Shown: in pieces, positions 60,623-64,000 of the stretch | Numbering within the stretch: the first letter of the stretch is position 1 | How the letters are laid out: every line of letters begins with the position of its first letter | Assembly: GCA_035487155.1 (NCBI GenBank) | Contig: DATHMK010000039.1 | Location: forward strand, 1 to 64,000 | Length of the DNA: 64,000 nucleotides | Origin: DAIDKA01 sp035487155 | Lineage (GTDB): Bacteria > Pseudomonadota > Gammaproteobacteria > Steroidobacterales > Steroidobacteraceae | Direction: 5' to 3' | Made by a program: the position numbers and the translations under genes | Notes under the pieces: model-generated | What the model was told of the DNA's origin: nothing | The model's database searches: none | Seen by the model: the letters and a program-made list of their open reading frames with translations, nothing else

Positions 60623-61525
60623 GTGTACTGCAGGTTTCGCCGTCAAACTGTGCCTACCGGCCGCTCGTGCAGGGCCGGCCTGCTCGTGGGCGTCCTCGGC
60701 ATCAGCCTGCAGCTCATCGGCCCCGGCGCCGTGCAGGGGGAGACTCTCGGGCCGGCCACGGAACTGTCGCCGGACCGGCGGCCGGTTCTGCTGCTGCAGC
60801 CACCGCAGGGTCAGCTGATGCTGGTGCGACATACCGTGCTGCTGCCGAACCATCGCGGGCCGCTGCCGGCGCCCTGGCGCACCGCGGAACCGGACCGCGG
60901 GTTTACCGCGGCGCTGTTGATGCAGCTGTCCCATGTGGCGGCGAACTGGCCATGGCGGACACTGATCCTCAGCACCTCCGCTCCCGAAAGCGACAGCCAG
61001 CTGCAGACCCTGGCCGGCGAGGACGCCGTGGTCGCCGTGGTGCACGATGAACTGGTGGATCTGAAGGGCAGGGTGCAGCTGCATGTGACCATGGAGCTGG
61101 TGACGGTGCGGGCGATCGCGACCCGCCAGGAGAACCGCGCACAGACTCCGGTGGAGTATTTCGCACCGCTGCTGGCGGCCGACAGCGCCATGCCGCGCCG
61201 CAGCCTGGCCGTCTTTGCCATGGACGGCCCCCTGGATGATCAGGTGAGTACCGCCGCGATCGATCTGAGCCAGTTTCTGGCGACCAGTGTGGCGCGCGTC
61301 TCAGTACCCGAGAGCCTGCGTGCGCACAATCCCAGCCTGGCAGAGTTGGGCGCCCATCCGGTGTGCGGTGCATGCCGTACCTCGGATTCCGTGGTCTATC
61401 AGCAACCCGGACGGGTGTGGGTGCGCGTTGCAAAGTCGGGCGGCAGCATCCTGTCACTGCCACTACAATCGGTTCGGCCGGCGCCATCGAGGAACAAAGA
61501 GTTTGGACCCCAGGCAATTCCGTGA
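60623..61525 (+). CDS. Exported or membrane-anchored protein of unknown function
   Basis: 300 residues from GTG 60623; GTG 60650 is another possible start. A hydrophobic segment (AGLLVGVLGISLQLIGPGAVQG) suggests a signal peptide or anchor. The rest is mixed alpha/beta with FTAALLMQLSHVAANWPWRT, LILSTSAPESDSQLQTLAGE, a PVEYFAPLLAADSAMPRRSL helix pair and, near the end, HPVCGACRTSD, a CxxC that could hold metal or a disulfide. No family recognised. Overlaps the following flavin reductase by 23 bp; both on the plus strand. Confidence 0.75.
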   Translation: MYCRFRRQTVPTGRSCRAGLLVGVLGISLQLIGPGAVQGETLGPATELSPDRRPVLLLQPPQGQLMLVRHTVLLPNHRGPLPAPWRTAEPDRGFTAALLMQLSHVAANWPWRTLILSTSAPESDSQLQTLAGEDAVVAVVHDELVDLKGRVQLHVTMELVTVRAIATRQENRAQTPVEYFAPLLAADSAMPRRSLAVFAMDGPLDDQVSTAAIDLSQFLATSVARVSVPESLRAHNPSLAELGAHPVCGACRTSDSVVYQQPGRVWVRVAKSGGSILSLPLQSVRPAPSRNKEFGPQAIP

Positions 61526-62045
61526 CGTCGTCGGACTGTTCGCGACCGGTGTGACGATCATCGTCGCCGAGGTCGCAGGTCAGGTCCATGCGATGACCGC
61601 CAATTCAGTGACCTCGGTGTCGCTGGATCCCCTGCTGATGCTGTTCTGTCCCTCGCGCAAGGCGCGCCTGGCGCAGGACCCGCAGGGACTGACCCGCTTC
61701 TCCATCAATATTCTGCGTCAGGACCAGCAGGCCCTGTCCACTTACTTCGCCGGCGGCTGGAAGGACTCGGCGCCGCCACCGTTCCGCTTCGTGGACAGCC
61801 CCGCCGGACCGCGCCTGGAAGGGGCACTGGCCACCATCGGCTGCCGCACGCACAGCATCCACGAAGCCGGCGATCACTACCTGGTGCTGGGCGAGGTGAT
61901 CTTTCTGCATCAGGGCATCACGCCGCACCAGCCCCTGCTGTTCGTGTCGGGCAAGTATCGTCGCGTGGATTTCAGCGAAGGCGTGGTGGCGCCGGATCTG
62001 GCCGATGTCGAGGACGAACCGCCGCATATCTTCTACGATCACTGA
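61503..62045 (+). CDS. Flavin reductase-like (FMN-binding split-barrel) protein
   Basis: 180 residues from TTG 61503, behind GAGGAAC; the upstream open frame is not conserved. Flavin reductase domain: DPRQFRDVVGLFATGVTII, then VHAMTANSVTSVSLDPLLML and ARLAQDPQGLTRFSINILRQ, closing with HYLVLGEVIFLHQG and PLLFVSGKYRRV. Such proteins reduce FMN with NAD(P)H and feed two-component monooxygenases, though no oxygenase partner is adjacent. It overlaps the convergent hydroxypyruvate-isomerase-like gene by 7 bp. Confidence 0.9.
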   Translation: MDPRQFRDVVGLFATGVTIIVAEVAGQVHAMTANSVTSVSLDPLLMLFCPSRKARLAQDPQGLTRFSINILRQDQQALSTYFAGGWKDSAPPPFRFVDSPAGPRLEGALATIGCRTHSIHEAGDHYLVLGEVIFLHQGITPHQPLLFVSGKYRRVDFSEGVVAPDLADVEDEPPHIFYDH

Positions 62046-62809
62046 AGGGCCTCAGGCATCCAGCCCAGGCCCGCTGCGGTCACCCCGGCGGGGTGATACT
62101 CCGCCCCCACCCAGCCGGCATAACCGCTGTCGCGGATGGTGCGAAAAATAGTCGCGAAATCCAGGCTCCCGGTACCCGGTTCATGCCGGCCGGGGTGATC
62201 GGCGAACTGCACGTGGCGGATGCGCGGCAGGTGGCGCAGGAAGGCCTGCGCCGGATCCAGCCCCAGCATGGCGGCGTGAAAGACATCAAACTGCAGCCCG
62301 GCCCGCGAGTCCGTGGTCGCAAGGATGTCGGCGGCCAGCTCGAAGTCCGCCACGCAGTAGCCGGGCGCGTTGACCGGATTGATCACTTCCAGCAGCGGCT
62401 GCGCGCCAACCTGCGCCAGGATGTGCGCGGCGAGGGCGAAGTTGTCCGTCAGGCGGCGCAGCGCGGCCGGCCGCTGCGCGGGTTCACAACGCCCGGCCAG
62501 TACATTGACCCAGCGGGCCCCGAGAGACTGCGCATACTCGGCCGCGCGTTGCAGTTCGGCGCGAAACTGCGCCTCGCGACCCGGGAGACTGGCGGTGCCG
62601 AAAGTGCCTGGATCCGCGCCCAGCGGCGCGTTGATCAATATCACTTGCACCTGTGCTGCACGTGCGGCGCTTGTCAGCGCGGCGGCCGACTGCTCGTAGG
62701 GATTCTGGATCTCCACTGTCGGAAAGCCCGCTTCGTGCGCCGCGGCGAAACGCTCAAGTAGCGGCATTTCCCGGAAAAGAAGGCTGATGTTCGCCGATAG
62801 TTGCAACAT
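62039..62809 (-). CDS. hyi: Hydroxypyruvate isomerase-like TIM-barrel protein
   Basis: 256 residues, AP endonuclease 2-type TIM barrel. It opens LSANISLLFREMPLLERFAA, as in Hyi/OtnI enzymes, and carries the metal and acid residues in LLEVINPVNAPGY (Glu), LQFDVFHAAMLG (Asp, His), HVQFADHPGRHEPGTGSLD (His, Asp) and WVGAEYHPAG (Glu). It should isomerise hydroxypyruvate to tartronate semialdehyde or a related 2-keto-tetronate. No glyoxylate-carboligase or reductase gene is next to it, so the pathway is open. Divergent from the YXWGXW gene. Confidence 0.9.
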   Translation of the reverse strand: MLQLSANISLLFREMPLLERFAAAHEAGFPTVEIQNPYEQSAAALTSAARAAQVQVILINAPLGADPGTFGTASLPGREAQFRAELQRAAEYAQSLGARWVNVLAGRCEPAQRPAALRRLTDNFALAAHILAQVGAQPLLEVINPVNAPGYCVADFELAADILATTDSRAGLQFDVFHAAMLGLDPAQAFLRHLPRIRHVQFADHPGRHEPGTGSLDFATIFRTIRDSGYAGWVGAEYHPAGVTAAGLGWMPEALQ

Positions 62810-62905
62810 GATTTGACCTTGCCGCCGCCGTCGCCCGCCGCGGACAATGTAAACAAACGTGACCGGACCGCGTTAGTATCCATGGCGACATTGATGAGGT
62901 TCACC

Positions 62906-63964
62906 ATGCGCAACACAAAATTTCTTGCCCTGATTCCCGCTCTGATGTTTTGCCTCGGCGCCGCGCCGACTCTATCGCAGGCGGCCGTGATCGTGGGTGT
63001 CTCCGTCAACTTCGCGCCACCGGTGCTGCCGGTGTATGAGCAGCCACCGTTGCCGGAGCCGGGGTATCTCTGGTCACCCGGCTACTGGGCCTGGGACGGC
63101 TCGGATTACTACTGGGTGCCGGGTACCTGGGTGGAACCGCCCAGTGACGGGATGTTGTGGACTCCCGGCTACTGGGGCTGGCAGGACGGCCTGTACGTCT
63201 GGAATGAAGGCTACTGGGGACCCACCGTGGGTTTCTACGGCGGTGTGAACTACGGCTTCGGCTACACCGGCGTGGGCTACCAGGGCGGCTACTGGCATGG
63301 CGGCGCCTTCTTCTATAACCGCTCGGTGGCCAATTTCGGCAACGTCAATATCGTCAATGTCTACAACGCGCCGGTCCAGGTGCACGAAACCACTCGCGTC
63401 AGTTTCAATGGTGGCCAGGGCGGCTTGCGCGCCCAACCCAGCGTCGATGAGCGCCGCGCGATGAGCGAGCATCACATCGCCCCGACCGGGATGCAGATGC
63501 AGCAAATGCAGCGCGCGCGCAGCATGCCCGAGCTGCATGCCAAGCAGAACGGTGGCCGACCGCAGGTCCTGACCACCGCGCGCGCCGGGGACTTCTCCCA
63601 CCCCGGTCCGGGTGCGGGGCTGCATAACCACCCGCAGAACCAGGATCATGGCGCCGGCCCGCAACTACACCAGGGTCCGCCGTCACAGTCCGCCGGCGCA
63701 GGTCCGGCCATGCGTGGTCCGGAGCACCGTGAAGACGGTACCGGTCCGGCCATGCGCGGCGGGCCGCCGCCGCAGTCCCGTGAGCAGACCCAGCCGCGTG
63801 ACCAGGTGCAGCCGCATGACCAGGTCCAGCAGCGCGAGGCGGTTCAGCACGAGCAGGCCCCGCGTCCGCAGGAAGGTCGGCCCCCGGAGGCGCGTCCCCA
63901 GGAGCACGCCCAGCCCAAGCACGAAGAGCCCAAGCACGATTCGGACGACAAGAAGGATCACTAG
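62906..63964 (+). CDS. Secreted YXWGXW-repeat protein with long Gln/Pro/His-rich tail
   Basis: 352 residues from ATG 62906, chosen for GAGG six bases upstream. Signal peptide (FLALIPALMFCLGAAPTLSQA). Residues ~45-110 hold the Trp/Tyr repeat type known as YXWGXW: YLWSPGYWAWDGSDYYWVPG, then MLWTPGYWGWQDGLYVW and GYWGPTVGFYGG, each about 20 residues. A Gly/Tyr segment follows. From about residue 190 the protein is low-complexity, rich in Gln, Pro, His, Arg and Gly with short near-repeats (AMRGPEH/AMRGGPP; QPRDQVQPHDQVQQRE). Function unknown; likely outer-membrane or surface associated. The last 36 bp of the window after the stop show nothing further. Confidence 0.88.
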   Translation: MRNTKFLALIPALMFCLGAAPTLSQAAVIVGVSVNFAPPVLPVYEQPPLPEPGYLWSPGYWAWDGSDYYWVPGTWVEPPSDGMLWTPGYWGWQDGLYVWNEGYWGPTVGFYGGVNYGFGYTGVGYQGGYWHGGAFFYNRSVANFGNVNIVNVYNAPVQVHETTRVSFNGGQGGLRAQPSVDERRAMSEHHIAPTGMQMQQMQRARSMPELHAKQNGGRPQVLTTARAGDFSHPGPGAGLHNHPQNQDHGAGPQLHQGPPSQSAGAGPAMRGPEHREDGTGPAMRGGPPPQSREQTQPRDQVQPHDQVQQREAVQHEQAPRPQEGRPPEARPQEHAQPKHEEPKHDSDDKKDH

Positions 63965-64000
63965 TTAGCTTGCTGACGGTGTAACGCCTTTGGCGCGCGC

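Noticed and set aside
1..64000. CRISPR arrays, IS elements, phage genes, tRNA or rRNA genes
   Set aside because: No spaced direct repeats, transposase or integrase motifs, terminal repeats or RNA-gene signatures were seen by eye; a dedicated tRNA scan was not possible.

Overview
GC-rich (roughly two-thirds G+C) chromosomal DNA from a Gram-negative bacterium. A lipid A L-Ara4N (arn) operon, an RND pump with two inner-membrane subunits, HrpA, HutC/U/H and several large secreted peptidases point to a gammaproteobacterium. Steroidobacteraceae/Nevskiales-like relatives are my best guess from protein style, not from any search. Coding density is very high and no gene-free stretch exceeds about 300 bp. 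I saw no rRNA, tRNA, IS element, phage gene or CRISPR array.

Layout. 1-4370: 3' end of an aldehyde dehydrogenase, a single-chain glycyl-tRNA synthetase, a two-domain secreted protein, a muconate-isomerase-like protein without its usual Pro1, a tiny unknown and an SDR. 4500-6432: a small basic protein, an orphan ClpA N-domain and a decayed TPR membrane-protein gene. 6464-16245 (minus strand): an exported unknown, a DMT transporter and an mdtABC-type RND pump. 16498-21886 (minus): a Rieske oxygenase coupled to a small unknown, and HrpA. 21934-25660: VOC protein, DUF6152 protein, secreted unknown, aldehyde dehydrogenase, GNAT.

25677-32768 is a compact seven-gene arn operon (arnC, arnA split in two genes, arnD, arnT, one SMR-type flippase subunit, arnB) for adding L-Ara4N to lipid A. 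Facing it (37380 to 32762, minus) is the unit I find most novel: a BlaI-type repressor with a perfect inverted-repeat operator, an M56 membrane peptidase without the penicillin-sensor domain, and three tandem exported DUF4919-like paralogues. Upstream of it lies an HtrA-like protein that has lost its whole catalytic triad.

38518-59721 is devoted to peptide and amino-acid breakdown. One operon holds an ATP-grasp protein, M13 peptidase, serine deaminase, S9 peptidase and M28 peptidase. It converges on hutC-hutU-hutH. A perfect HutC-type palindrome separates hutCUH from a divergent operon of an ABC exporter, ilvE, bkdA1, bkdA2, bkdB and a second, secreted S9 peptidase. HutH carries Cys in place of the Ser that forms its MIO cofactor. 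59737-64000: SDR, exported unknown, flavin reductase, hydroxypyruvate-isomerase-like protein and a YXWGXW-repeat secreted protein.
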